Assembly: GCA_934364805.1 (NCBI GenBank)
Contig: CAKRMH010000016.1
Coordinates: forward strand, 4,572 to 68,571
Direction of reading: 5' to 3'
Length of the DNA stretch: 64,000 bases
From: an uncultured Lachnospiraceae bacterium
GTDB taxonomy: Bacteria > Bacillota > Clostridia > Lachnospirales > Lachnospiraceae
Position numbers and translations under genes: made by a program. The notes under the pieces are model-generated. The model saw only the letters and a program-made list of their open reading frames with translations. It was not told the DNA's origin and ran no database searches. Shown here piece after piece: positions 35,745 to 44,482 of this stretch; within the stretch, counting starts at the first letter, position 1; each line of letters opens with the position of its first letter.

Positions 35745-35786
35745 CGAAAGGTGGAGAGAATCTTGTGGGAATCTGTCCATCTTTCG
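35745..35786 (+). terminator. Terminator-like hairpin after the alcohol dehydrogenase gene
   Basis: CGAAAGGTGGA (35745-35755) pairs with TCCATCTTTCG (35776-35786) with one G-U pair, and TATTTTAT follows. It ends 22 bases before the next gene, so it may act in that gene's leader. Confidence 0.5.
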
Positions 35787-35808
35787 TATTTTATCTGGGA
35801 GGATCAAT

Positions 35809-37098
35809 ATGAGAAGAAAATACTTAGGAGGAATTCTTGCTGCAATGCTGGCATGTACAACATTAGCTGGCTGCAGTCAGACGACACAGAATGCATCAGG
35901 TGGAGAAACACTGAGCACAGAGAATGAAACAACAGAGACAGAAACGGCGCAGGATGATGGCAAGGTTACGCTGACCGTATGGGCAGAACAGGCTAGTTTC
36001 CCGCTTTTGCAGGAGATGATTGACAGTTTTGAACAGAAATATGCCGGACAGGCAGATTTTGATATACAGCTGGTGGAAAGTGCAGATGCTGAAACGAGAA
36101 ACAATCTGTTAGCAGATGTTCATAATGGAGCAGACGTATTTCCGCTTCCAGATGATCAGTTATCCAGTATGGTTGCAGCAGGGGCACTGGAGGCTGTTCC
36201 AAATGCAGATGAAGTAAAGAAGGCTAATTCAGAGGATTCCGTTGCAGCAGCATCGATCAATGATGTGTTATATGCGTATCCAATGACGGCAGATAATGGA
36301 TATTTTTTATATTATGACAAACGATGTCTTTCAGATACCGACGTTCAGACAATGGATGGATTGCTTGCAGCTGCACAGGCACAGGGCAAAAAGGTGACGA
36401 TGGACTGGACCTCCGGCTGGTATCTGTATGCCTTTTTTGGAAATACAGGCATGGATTTTGGCGTCAATGATGATGGAGTTACAAATCATTGCGATTGGAA
36501 TACAACAGAGGGAAGCATAAAAGGTGTGGATGTAGAGGCAGCTTTGCTTTCGATTGCATCGAATCCAGCCTTTTTGAATTGTGTAGATGCGGATTTTGTG
36601 GCAGGCGTGCAGAACGGAACCGTTGCCGCAGGCGTCAGCGGCGTGTGGAGTGCTGCAGATATCAAACAGGTATGGGGCGATAATTATGGTGCGGTCAAGC
36701 TTCCAACTTATACCTGTGCAGGACAGCAGGTGCAGATGGCATCCTTTACCGGATATAAAATGATGGGTGTAAATGCTTATTCAAAGCATAAGGAATGGGC
36801 ATTAAAACTGGCAGACTGGTTTACAAATGAACAGAATCAGATGCTTCGCCTGCAGGAGAGAGACCAGGGACCGTCTAATATTAATGCAGCAGCTTCGGAT
36901 CAGGTTAAGAATGTACCTGCAATACAGGCTGTAATGGATCAGGCACAATATGGTAAATTACAGCGTGTAGGAAACAGTTACTGGGATGCGATGTCTGCAT
37001 TCGGTGAACAGATGGCAACCGGCAGTGTGAATGGTGCAGATCCACAGGAAATTATGGACACGCTGGTGGATGGAATCACACAGTCAACCGCAAAGTAA
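35809..37098 (+). CDS. Extracellular sugar-binding lipoprotein (maltose/maltodextrin type)
   Basis: Signal peptide with lipobox TLAGCSQ, a Thr/Glu-rich linker, then a family-1 solute-binding fold: VTLTVWAEQASFPLLQEMIDSFEQ at the first strand, ADVFPLPDDQLSSMVAAGAL, MDWTSGWYLYAFFG and the C-terminal ALKLADWFTNEQNQMLRLQERD, typical of MalE-like proteins (429 residues). No permease or ATPase gene accompanies it; instead an MCP gene begins 18 bases downstream. It may present a sugar to that receptor or work with a distant transporter. Confidence 0.88.
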   Translation: MRRKYLGGILAAMLACTTLAGCSQTTQNASGGETLSTENETTETETAQDDGKVTLTVWAEQASFPLLQEMIDSFEQKYAGQADFDIQLVESADAETRNNLLADVHNGADVFPLPDDQLSSMVAAGALEAVPNADEVKKANSEDSVAAASINDVLYAYPMTADNGYFLYYDKRCLSDTDVQTMDGLLAAAQAQGKKVTMDWTSGWYLYAFFGNTGMDFGVNDDGVTNHCDWNTTEGSIKGVDVEAALLSIASNPAFLNCVDADFVAGVQNGTVAAGVSGVWSAADIKQVWGDNYGAVKLPTYTCAGQQVQMASFTGYKMMGVNAYSKHKEWALKLADWFTNEQNQMLRLQERDQGPSNINAAASDQVKNVPAIQAVMDQAQYGKLQRVGNSYWDAMSAFGEQMATGSVNGADPQEIMDTLVDGITQSTAK

Positions 37099-37116
37099 GA
37101 GCAGGGGGAACAGATC

Positions 37117-38850
37117 ATGAAAAAACAAGGAAGAATTAGTACGAAATTAATTATACTGCTACCGGTTTTTATTCTGGGTTTTGTGTCGGTATTATCTAAT
37201 ATTATAGCGGTGTTTAATGTCCGCAGGGTGAATCAGAATGCAACACAGATTGCAAACGGTTATATGGAGTGTGTTTCAGAACTAGGAGATATCCAGAAGG
37301 TGACACTTGATATACATCGGCTTGGTCTGTCGCACATTGTGGCTACGGACCTGAATGGCATGATCAGTCTTGTAGATTCTATTCGCAGTGAGGAAGATGT
37401 TTTAGATGGATATCTGTCAGAGTTTCAGGCGTATGTGAATGAGGATAATAAAGCAGATTATGATAACCTGCTTTCGAATTATGAGGGACTCAAATATGAA
37501 CTTGCCAATCTGATGGCATACAGCGCTAACGGTAATAATGAAGAGGCCTATGCACTTGCAAACGGCAAGATTACAGAATATTCATCTGCAATGCAGAGCA
37601 GTATTGAAGCTATCCGCACGAATGTAAATGAGGAATCCGATATTGCAAAACAGCAGCTGCAGACAGTATATATGACTTCCCTCGCAACGGGTGCTGGAGC
37701 AATTGCGATCAGTGTGGCGGCTCTTCTTGTAACATTGTTCTGCGTTTTCAAACTTGTGATTCTCCCACTGGCACGTACACAAAAAGAGATTACGGATATT
37801 ATCCAAAACATTGACAATCGTGAGGGAGATCTGACAAAACGTGTATCTATGTCTGCAAACAAAGAAATTGCGGCTGTAGGAAACGGCATCAATGTATTTA
37901 TGGATACGCTTCAGGATATTTTTAAGATTATTGTAAGCAATTCAAACAAAATGGATACTGTTGTAGGAGAAGTGCGTGATAGTATGCAGACATCCAATGG
38001 CAGTGTATCGGATCTTTCTGCACTGACACAGGAACTTTCGGCAACCATGGAAGAAATGTCAGAAAATGCTTCTGTGATTAATACAAGCACAGAATCTGTC
38101 AAGGCGGATGTCGATCAGATTGCCTCCCGCACTGGTGAGATTAATGAATTCAGCCGTGAGATGAAGGCACATGCAGATTCCATGGAGGCATCTGCAAGAG
38201 AGAATATGGAATCTACAGGAACAAAAGTAAACGAAATTCTTGAGGTCCTGGATAAAGCAATTGAGGACAGCAAGAGCGTTAACCAGGTTAACAGTTTATC
38301 CAATGACATTCTGAATATTGCAAGCCAGACAAACCTGTTGGCATTAAACGCATCAATTGAAGCTGCAAGAGCTGGTGAAGCAGGTAAAGGATTTGCAGTT
38401 GTAGCAACTGAGATCAGTCAGCTTGCATCAGCAAGCCAGGAGGCTGCAAATGATATTCAGCAGATTAACCGGGTTGTGACAGAGGCAGTAGAAAATCTGG
38501 CAGAGCATGCCAATGGCCTTATCCAATATATGAAAGAGGAGATCCTTCCAGAATTTGATAATTTTGTAACAGCTGGAAATGAGTATAGGGAAAAGGCAAC
38601 TTATATTGAAAACAGCATGGATGAATTCTCCCAGAAGACGGATGATCTGAAGAATAGTATGACAGAGATCGCAGATTCTATTCAGACGATAACCTTTGCA
38701 ATTAATGAAAGCGTGAAGGGAATTGGAAGTGCTGCAGACAGCACGCAGATTCTTGTCGGTGATATGGAAAATATAACAGGTCATATGAATGAGAACCAGC
38801 AGATCGCATCCGATCTGAAGAAGGAGACGGAGGTATTTAAGAAGCTGTAA
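37117..38850 (+). CDS. Methyl-accepting chemotaxis protein with helical-bundle sensor
   Basis: A 577-residue receptor: helix 1 (about 10-32), an extracellular helical region (about 35-185, four-helix-bundle MCP type), helix 2 (about 188-215), HAMP with LTKRVSMSANKEI, and a signalling domain with NIASQTNLLALNASIEAA. It is in an operon with a sugar-binding lipoprotein, a pairing like MalE-Tar in function, so sugar chemotaxis is the best guess. Confidence 0.92.
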   Translation: MKKQGRISTKLIILLPVFILGFVSVLSNIIAVFNVRRVNQNATQIANGYMECVSELGDIQKVTLDIHRLGLSHIVATDLNGMISLVDSIRSEEDVLDGYLSEFQAYVNEDNKADYDNLLSNYEGLKYELANLMAYSANGNNEEAYALANGKITEYSSAMQSSIEAIRTNVNEESDIAKQQLQTVYMTSLATGAGAIAISVAALLVTLFCVFKLVILPLARTQKEITDIIQNIDNREGDLTKRVSMSANKEIAAVGNGINVFMDTLQDIFKIIVSNSNKMDTVVGEVRDSMQTSNGSVSDLSALTQELSATMEEMSENASVINTSTESVKADVDQIASRTGEINEFSREMKAHADSMEASARENMESTGTKVNEILEVLDKAIEDSKSVNQVNSLSNDILNIASQTNLLALNASIEAARAGEAGKGFAVVATEISQLASASQEAANDIQQINRVVTEAVENLAEHANGLIQYMKEEILPEFDNFVTAGNEYREKATYIENSMDEFSQKTDDLKNSMTEIADSIQTITFAINESVKGIGSAADSTQILVGDMENITGHMNENQQIASDLKKETEVFKKL

Positions 38851-38945
38851 CGCAGGTCTCTGTGGAGATACAAACTTTATTGTAATTATAAGTTACATAC
38901 GAAATTGATACTTGAATTTGTGCATAAGTTTGCAAATATAATTTA

Positions 38946-38992
38946 TTGTTATGCACTATGCACTATATATAATGACTTGTAGCAGGTATAAT
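38946..38992 (+). promoter_or_regulatory. Promoter region of the ureide ABC transporter operon (leader B)
   Basis: Two TATAAT boxes occur (38968-38973 and 38987-38992). The second would start RNA near 38999, six bases before a terminator hairpin. Neither has a consensus -35. A tandem TATGCAC repeat (38950-38963) ends right at the expected -35 of the second box, and TTGTGCAT lies farther upstream (38918-38925). Confidence 0.5.
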
Positions 38993-39004
38993 AAATACAA
39001 GTTT

Positions 39005-39050
39005 AAAGATGACAAAGACGTCATAGATTGATGTCTCTGTCATCTTTTTT
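39005..39050 (+). terminator. Promoter-proximal terminator in the ABC operon leader
   Basis: A 10-bp stem (AAAGATGACA at 39005-39014 with 39038-39047), an A-C mismatch, AGAC/GTCT and a small top stem end in a run of six T that overlaps the closing base pairs. The first gene starts 28 bases later, so the terminator is part of this operon's leader. Confidence 0.75.
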
Positions 39051-39078
39051 ATTACTAAGACAGAGGAGGAAGACAGTT

Positions 39079-39849
39079 ATGTTACATGTTGACCATATTA
39101 GTAAAAGTTTTTTTGACGAGAATGGAGTCGAAAAAACAGTATTAGATGATATTTCTTTCTCAGTAAAAGATAATGAATTTATTTGTATTTTAGGGAAAAG
39201 CGGTTGTGGAAAAAGTACATTACTTAGCATTTTAGCAGGATTTTCTTCTCCGACAAAAGGAGGATGCTGGTTAGATTCAGAGGAGATTGAGGGACCATCC
39301 CAGAAACGTGGAGTAGTATTTCAGGAACATGCGTTATGTCCATGGTATACGGTATTGGATAATGTTGCATTTGGACCAACAGTTAATAAGAAGAAAAATG
39401 CAAAAGAAATAGCAATGAAATATATAAAAATGGTTGGAATGGAAGAGTATGCAGGGTATTATCCAGCCAGTTTATCTGGTGGAATGAAACAAAGAGTTGG
39501 AATTGCAAGAGCATTAGCCAATAATCCGGAGGTGCTTCTTATGGATGAACCGTTTTCAGCACTTGATCCATTTACAAGAGAAAGGATGAGAAAAGAAACC
39601 TTAAATATCTGGGAAAATAATAAAACGACAGTCGTTTTTATAACGCATAGTGTTCCAGAGGCTGTTTATCTGGCGGATAGAATTATTCTCTTAAAAGATG
39701 GAAAGGTTGCAGAAAATCAGGAAATTAGCATAAAAAGGGATCGAAATATGAATGATCCTGAATTTATGAAATATGTGAATTTCTTTGAAAGAATGCTGGC
39801 AGATGATCAGACGAAACATATTGATAAAACATTTATTACGAATGATTAG
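39079..39849 (+). CDS. ABC transporter ATPase (SsuB/TauB/ThiZ type)
   Basis: A single 256-residue ABC domain: ILGKSGCGKSTLLSIL (Walker A), QKRGVVFQEHALCPWYTVLDNV (Q-loop), SLSGGMKQRVGIARAL (signature), VLLMDEPFSALDP (Walker B/D-loop) and FITHSVPEA (H-loop). It matches ATPases of sulfonate, nitrate, taurine and pyrimidine importers. ATG 39079 follows GAGGAGG. It forms an importer with the next two genes; the ureide genes downstream point to allantoin or a related compound. Confidence 0.92.
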   Translation: MLHVDHISKSFFDENGVEKTVLDDISFSVKDNEFICILGKSGCGKSTLLSILAGFSSPTKGGCWLDSEEIEGPSQKRGVVFQEHALCPWYTVLDNVAFGPTVNKKKNAKEIAMKYIKMVGMEEYAGYYPASLSGGMKQRVGIARALANNPEVLLMDEPFSALDPFTRERMRKETLNIWENNKTTVVFITHSVPEAVYLADRIILLKDGKVAENQEISIKRDRNMNDPEFMKYVNFFERMLADDQTKHIDKTFITND

Positions 39850-39866
39850 AAAAGAGGCATGCATTT

Positions 39867-40667
39867 ATGAAACAGAATGAAAAAAGAAAATATCGGATGA
39901 TAAGTACAATATCTATTTTAGTGTTTCTAATAGTTTGGCAGTTGCTTAGCTATATGAATAAATCTGCGCTTTGGATGAATCCCAAATTTTTGCCAGGACC
40001 AATTGAAATTGTGCAGACAACAATAGAATATGTCCAGAAGGGAACGCTTATGACGCATATTTTAGCGAGCCTGAGACGTGTATTGGTAGGATTTTTAAGT
40101 GGTACAGTATTGGCGGTGCTTGTTGGGTATCTATGTTGTAACAACAAAGTCATTGCAAATATTGTAGATCCAATTTTTAATTTTATCGGTCCAATACCTG
40201 CATATGCCTTTATGCCGTTATTTGTAATCTGGTTTGGAATTGGAGAACTTCCTAAATATATTATGATTGGATATGTGACTTTTTTTCCAATGCTTTCTTA
40301 TACAAGGGAAGGAATTAATAATATTGATCCATTATTAATTCGTATGGCATTGAGTTTAGGTGCTTCGCAATGGCAGATTTTCTACAAAATCACAATCAAG
40401 GCAGCATTGCCAACAATTATTGCGGGAATGAAAACGAGTTTGGCATTAATATTCTCAGGCTTGGTTGTTGCAGAAATGATGGGATCAGCTACAGGATTAG
40501 GATATATTATTGTAGATTCAAAAAATTATTTCAGAGTGTCTGATATGTTCATGGCTATGTTTTTAATAGCAGCCCTTTATCTTATAATCTTCTTTTTCAT
40601 AAACTTTTTGGAAGGAAAATTATTTAAATGGAAAAAGACAGGTATTGATTCTGCAGTTGATAAATAA
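39867..40667 (+). CDS. ABC transporter permease (SsuC/ThiX type)
   Basis: A 266-residue protein with six helices of the BPD_transp_1 family. The EAA loop is MALSLGASQWQIFYKITIKAALPTIIAGMK, contacting the ATPase, and VVAEMMGSATGLGYIIVDSKNYF is characteristic of the sulfonate/NMT1 group. It lies 17 bases after the ATPase gene. Confidence 0.92.
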   Translation: MKQNEKRKYRMISTISILVFLIVWQLLSYMNKSALWMNPKFLPGPIEIVQTTIEYVQKGTLMTHILASLRRVLVGFLSGTVLAVLVGYLCCNNKVIANIVDPIFNFIGPIPAYAFMPLFVIWFGIGELPKYIMIGYVTFFPMLSYTREGINNIDPLLIRMALSLGASQWQIFYKITIKAALPTIIAGMKTSLALIFSGLVVAEMMGSATGLGYIIVDSKNYFRVSDMFMAMFLIAALYLIIFFFINFLEGKLFKWKKTGIDSAVDK

Positions 40668-40729
40668 CAGTAACAACTTGTTTTCAAAATAAGTTACAAA
40701 TACATTAATTTAAGAAGAGGAGAAAAAAT

Positions 40730-41791
40730 ATGAAAAAATTTACGAAGAGAATAGTGACAGCAGGAATTGTTGCAGCAATGACAATGGCTCTGGTTGGATG
40801 TGGAAATGCAGATACATCCACAAATTCATCAGCATCAGAAGGGGCAGATGGCAATACAGAAGTAACTGTATATGCTATTAAGGATCCGCAGATGTCAGCA
40901 GCATATTATGTTGCCTTGGATCAAGGGTATTTTGAGGAAGAAGGACTTGACGTGAACACAGAAGTAGTTGCCAGTGGTCCTGATCTGGCAAGTTATGTTG
41001 CGAGCGGATCGAATATTGTGGCAATGGGAACTACATATAACCTGTTTGCATGGTTAGAAAATGATGTTCCAATGAAAGCAGTAACCCCATTATGCAATAT
41101 TGGTGGTACGCAAAACTGTGCAATACGAAAAGGAATTGACATTACAGAAGACAATGTGTCAGAATTAGAGGGGTTAACAGTTGGTATGGTTCCAGGTGCG
41201 GAGGCATATCTTCCGTTAGAAAAATTATTTGAAGAATACGGACTTGATATCAGTACATTAAATTTTGTTAATCTTTCTGCTTCTGAACAGCTGGCAGCTA
41301 TTAGTTCGGGGGATATCGATCTTATGGTTTGCTGGGAACCATTTGTAACAAATGCAGTTAATGAAGGTGCACATTATTTGTGTTCTGGTACAAAGAACTT
41401 TGTGGCAGATCCTGAGAATGGAAAAGATGTAAATTATGGACAGTTTTATACATGCCTTGAGGCTTCTGAGGATGTTATTGAATCCAACCCGGAATTACTT
41501 GGAAAAATGTGTACTGCTTTGAATAAAGCAACTGATTTTATAAACAATAACCGAGAGGAAGCTATTAGTATTTTAGCACCAATTTATGAGATGGATGAAG
41601 ACATGCTGGGCGTAATTATGAATGAAAATAATTACACTACGGAAGTTGATGACAATTTTGTGGATGGATGTATAACAGTCGCTGAATATGCTGTAGAAGC
41701 AGATGTTACGTCAAAAGTATTTACGGAAAAAGATTATGCAGACTGGAGCATTCTGAAGTCCGTTTTACCAGACAAAGTTACAGAAGAATAA
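40730..41791 (+). CDS. NMT1/SsuA-like substrate-binding lipoprotein
   Basis: The signal ends in ALVGCGN (lipobox), with a short Ser/Thr linker, then an NMT1/THI5-like fold: VTVYAIKDPQMSAAYYVALDQGYFEEEGLDV, MGTTYNLFAWLENDVPMKAV, and ISSGDIDLMVCWEPFVTNAV. Family members bind aliphatic sulfonates, nitrate, hydroxymethylpyrimidine or riboflavin. Here an operon next to PucR and allantoin genes makes a ureide or heterocycle likely. 353 residues. Confidence 0.9.
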   Translation: MKKFTKRIVTAGIVAAMTMALVGCGNADTSTNSSASEGADGNTEVTVYAIKDPQMSAAYYVALDQGYFEEEGLDVNTEVVASGPDLASYVASGSNIVAMGTTYNLFAWLENDVPMKAVTPLCNIGGTQNCAIRKGIDITEDNVSELEGLTVGMVPGAEAYLPLEKLFEEYGLDISTLNFVNLSASEQLAAISSGDIDLMVCWEPFVTNAVNEGAHYLCSGTKNFVADPENGKDVNYGQFYTCLEASEDVIESNPELLGKMCTALNKATDFINNNREEAISILAPIYEMDEDMLGVIMNENNYTTEVDDNFVDGCITVAEYAVEADVTSKVFTEKDYADWSILKSVLPDKVTEE

Positions 41792-41819
41792 TTATTAAGC
41801 TGATCTGATGTTTATGATA

Positions 41820-41842
41820 GGGAGCTGCCCGAAGCAGCTCCC
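41820..41842 (+). other. Hairpin between the ABC operon and the PucR gene
   Basis: GGGAGCTGC/GCAGCTCCC with a CCGAA loop is a very stable 9-bp stem without a following T-run. It could stabilise the upstream mRNA end or act as a weak terminator before the regulator. Confidence 0.5.
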
Positions 41843-41880
41843 ATAAGTGCGTTTATAGAGAAGAACTGGGAGATTGTAAA

Positions 41881-43557
41881 ATGTCTATTATATTACGTAA
41901 TTTATTAAAACAGATAACGCATGATGAAATTGTCTGCATTGCGGGAAAAAATGGACTGGATGCAAGGATTGAAAATGTGACCGTTATAGACAGCCCTGAA
42001 ATCCTGGACTGGTTAAAGGGTGGGGAACTTGTAGTTTCGACAGGGTATGTGTCATATAACAATTCAGGACTATTAAATGGTCTGGTAGCCGGACTGAAAG
42101 AAAAAGGTGCAGTCGGCTTAGGAATAAAGGTAAACCGTTTCTATAGAAATGTGCCTGAGATATTGGTAGAAGATGGAGAACGACTTGATTTTCCGATTTT
42201 TGCAATTTCATATGAAATGCGGATGTCAGATATTATGAAATTGGTATATGCAAACTTCTTTAGCGATTCCATGAACAAAATAGAAAAAGAGAATCTTCTT
42301 TATCAACAGGTGACAAAGGCTATTATTAATGGAGAAAATATTAATGCAGCCACATTTAATATTTCTCTTGCTATGCAAAATCCGGCTTTGATCATCGACA
42401 GGGATTTTCGTTTGATCGCATTTGAAAATCATGAGGAAAATCAGATTCATTTAGAAGATTTTTTAGTCTTATCAGAAACAGAACCGGTTTTTTCTCTAGC
42501 GGATGCACATAATCTCATGGACTATTATAAAGAAACGCAATTCAAATTTTATGAGATGAAACTTAATAATGGAAGGGAAAATATTGAACTGGCAGTAACA
42601 CCGATTGAAATAGATAAAACGTTAAAGGGCTTTTTGTGCATTGCAGAGACCGTTTGTAAAATTTCAAAAGAAGAGTATTCAATATTGGAAAACAGTACGA
42701 AAATATTAGCAATTTATCTTTTTAAGCAAGAGCTTCATAATGAGAAATGTCGATATAGCAAAGACAGTTTTCTTAATAATGTACTCTTAAATCCAGATGG
42801 AGATGTGCAGATGATCCAGCACTATTGTGATATCTGGGGATTTGATTATGTCAAAAAAAGAGTCTGCATATATTTTAAATTTGAACATCTGCTTAGCCTC
42901 CCTTTTTATCAAAAAAAAGAAATAGCCGATACATACCAAAAGGCAATCAAGCACAACTCGGGAAAATGTGTGACCTATAATGTGCCTTTCCAGGATGGTT
43001 TTTTAACATATCAGCTTTATGGCGAAGATACAGCGAACGCTGTAATAAAAGCAGATACTATTGAGACGATAACGTATGTAATGTCCTGCTTTGATGGCAG
43101 TGGAATACACCCCAAAGTAAGTGTGAGTGCAATTGGAAAAAATATAAATCATATTGTGGAATCTTTTCGGCAGGCAGTGGAAGAAATCCGTTTAGGAGAA
43201 GTGATTTTCCCGGAGCAGAACATCTATTATTATGAAGATATGATGGTTTACGATTTACTGGGAAATGCAATTCCATTAGATCATTTGTTATCGTTATATA
43301 ATAGTACGGTGGCTTCTCTGGATATAGCAGACAGGAAGGGCGATACAGAATATCTGAAAACATTGGATGTGTATCTGGAGAATAATTGTAATGTGACAAA
43401 AACAGCGCAGGATCTGCATTTACATAGAAATACTATGATGTATAGAATAGAACGTATTCAGGAAATTCTGCAGATGGATATAAAAAATCCAGATATTATT
43501 TTTAACCTGAGATTGGGAGTTCGGGCAAAACGTATTATGAAATTATATAATAAATAG
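41881..43557 (+). CDS. PucR-family transcriptional activator of purine/ureide catabolism
   Basis: A 558-residue regulator. The N-terminal PucR domain (about 1-125) has LDARIENVTVIDSPEILDWLKGGELVVSTGY, the purine-catabolism regulatory domain hallmark. A CdaR-like central region follows, and the C-terminal HTH_30 (about 495-555) has TLDVYLENNCNVTKTAQDLHLHRNTMMYRIERI. PucR of Bacillus subtilis activates ureide genes with allantoin or allantoate as effector. Its place between the importer and catabolic genes suggests it controls both leaders at 39.0 and 43.6 kb. Confidence 0.92.
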   Translation: MSIILRNLLKQITHDEIVCIAGKNGLDARIENVTVIDSPEILDWLKGGELVVSTGYVSYNNSGLLNGLVAGLKEKGAVGLGIKVNRFYRNVPEILVEDGERLDFPIFAISYEMRMSDIMKLVYANFFSDSMNKIEKENLLYQQVTKAIINGENINAATFNISLAMQNPALIIDRDFRLIAFENHEENQIHLEDFLVLSETEPVFSLADAHNLMDYYKETQFKFYEMKLNNGRENIELAVTPIEIDKTLKGFLCIAETVCKISKEEYSILENSTKILAIYLFKQELHNEKCRYSKDSFLNNVLLNPDGDVQMIQHYCDIWGFDYVKKRVCIYFKFEHLLSLPFYQKKEIADTYQKAIKHNSGKCVTYNVPFQDGFLTYQLYGEDTANAVIKADTIETITYVMSCFDGSGIHPKVSVSAIGKNINHIVESFRQAVEEIRLGEVIFPEQNIYYYEDMMVYDLLGNAIPLDHLLSLYNSTVASLDIADRKGDTEYLKTLDVYLENNCNVTKTAQDLHLHRNTMMYRIERIQEILQMDIKNPDIIFNLRLGVRAKRIMKLYNK

Positions 43558-43624
43558 TGCACATTTTTAAAAAAGAGGTTAAACAATGTGCAATCTGTAC
43601 TAAGAAAAGTATGAAGTGAAGCAA

Positions 43625-43630
43625 TATAAT
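43625..43630 (+). promoter_or_regulatory. -10 box of the ureide catabolic operon (leader C)
   Basis: TATAAT at 43625-43630, with no recognisable -35 at 17 bp (AAGAAA there). TGTGCAA (43587-43593) and GTGCACA (43557-43563) lie upstream at distances similar to those in leader B, so activator dependence is likely. Confidence 0.5.
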
Positions 43631-43642
43631 AAAAATAGTTAG

Positions 43643-43681
43643 AGGCGACGAGGTTTCTTGGAAATTCTCGTCGCCTTTTTA
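43643..43681 (+). terminator. Promoter-proximal terminator in the catabolic operon leader
   Basis: AGGCGACGAG (43643-43652) pairs perfectly with CTCGTCGCCT (43667-43676); above it is a G versus TT internal loop and a TTTC/GAAA upper stem with a 3-nt loop; T5 follows. The first gene begins 26 bases after it. Confidence 0.78.
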
Positions 43682-43706
43682 TAAAATTGGTCAGGAGGAA
43701 AAAAGT

Positions 43707-44471
43707 ATGGGTTATCCAGAAGATTTGTTAGGAACAAGAGCTATTGTAAAACCAGGGTTATGGGCAGTGATACCGGATACCGGACTGGTAAATAATAAAA
43801 TTCCAGAGATTACGGGATGTTATAACAGTATTGTTGCATCACCGAAAATGGGAGCTGGATTTGTTCAGATTGTGGTTGAAGGAAAAAAAGGTGGAAAAAC
43901 AGTAAAACCTTATGCAAAAGCAGAGGGAATAGAAAGTTTTATTTATCTGGTTGAAGGTGAAGCAATACTGAAAACAGAGGGAGTTGAAGAACAGTTTCAG
44001 GCTGGTGGATATGTATATGCGCCTCCAGGAGCGGGAATAGAATTTGAAATAGTAAGTGATCAGGCAAAACTGCTTTTGTATAAACAGAAGTATATTCCAT
44101 ATGAAAATTTAAAACCATATGCAATTGCAAAAAATATCAATGATATCGAATATCAGATTTATGATGGAATGAAAGAAGTACTGATTAAGGATTTTCTTCC
44201 AACAGATGATCTGGCATTTGACATGAATATGCATATTTTAAGTTTTGAACCGGGAGCGTGTCACCCGTTTGTAGAAACTCATGTACAGGAGCATGGAGCA
44301 TATGTTCTTACAGGAGAAGGGATGTACCTGCTGGATGATACATGGATGGGAATTAAAAAGAATGATTTTATGTGGATGGGAGCATATTGTCCACAGGCTG
44401 CATATGGAGTTGGAAGAGAAGCATTCTCATATATTTATTCAAAGGATTGTAACAGAGATGTTGTTCTGTAA
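43707..44471 (+). CDS. allE: (S)-ureidoglycine aminohydrolase
   Basis: A 254-residue bicupin: the first cupin contains GIESFIYLVEGEAILKTEG and GGYVYAPPGAGIEFE, the second HPFVETHVQEHGAYVLTGEG and WMGAYCPQAAYG. The second has the Glu, two His and Gln expected as Mn ligands in E. coli AllE. The N-terminal YPEDLLGTRAIVKPG is also typical. The enzyme converts (S)-ureidoglycine to (S)-ureidoglycolate and ammonia, the step after allantoate hydrolysis. It is first in the catabolic operon. Confidence 0.9.
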   Translation: MGYPEDLLGTRAIVKPGLWAVIPDTGLVNNKIPEITGCYNSIVASPKMGAGFVQIVVEGKKGGKTVKPYAKAEGIESFIYLVEGEAILKTEGVEEQFQAGGYVYAPPGAGIEFEIVSDQAKLLLYKQKYIPYENLKPYAIAKNINDIEYQIYDGMKEVLIKDFLPTDDLAFDMNMHILSFEPGACHPFVETHVQEHGAYVLTGEGMYLLDDTWMGIKKNDFMWMGAYCPQAAYGVGREAFSYIYSKDCNRDVVL

Positions 44472-44482
44472 AGGAGAATTAT

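Noticed and set aside
41820..41842. Fourth promoter-proximal terminator, before the PucR gene
   Set aside because: The hairpin is strong but lacks a T-run and no -10 box was seen just upstream, so it does not share the leader A/B/C layout.
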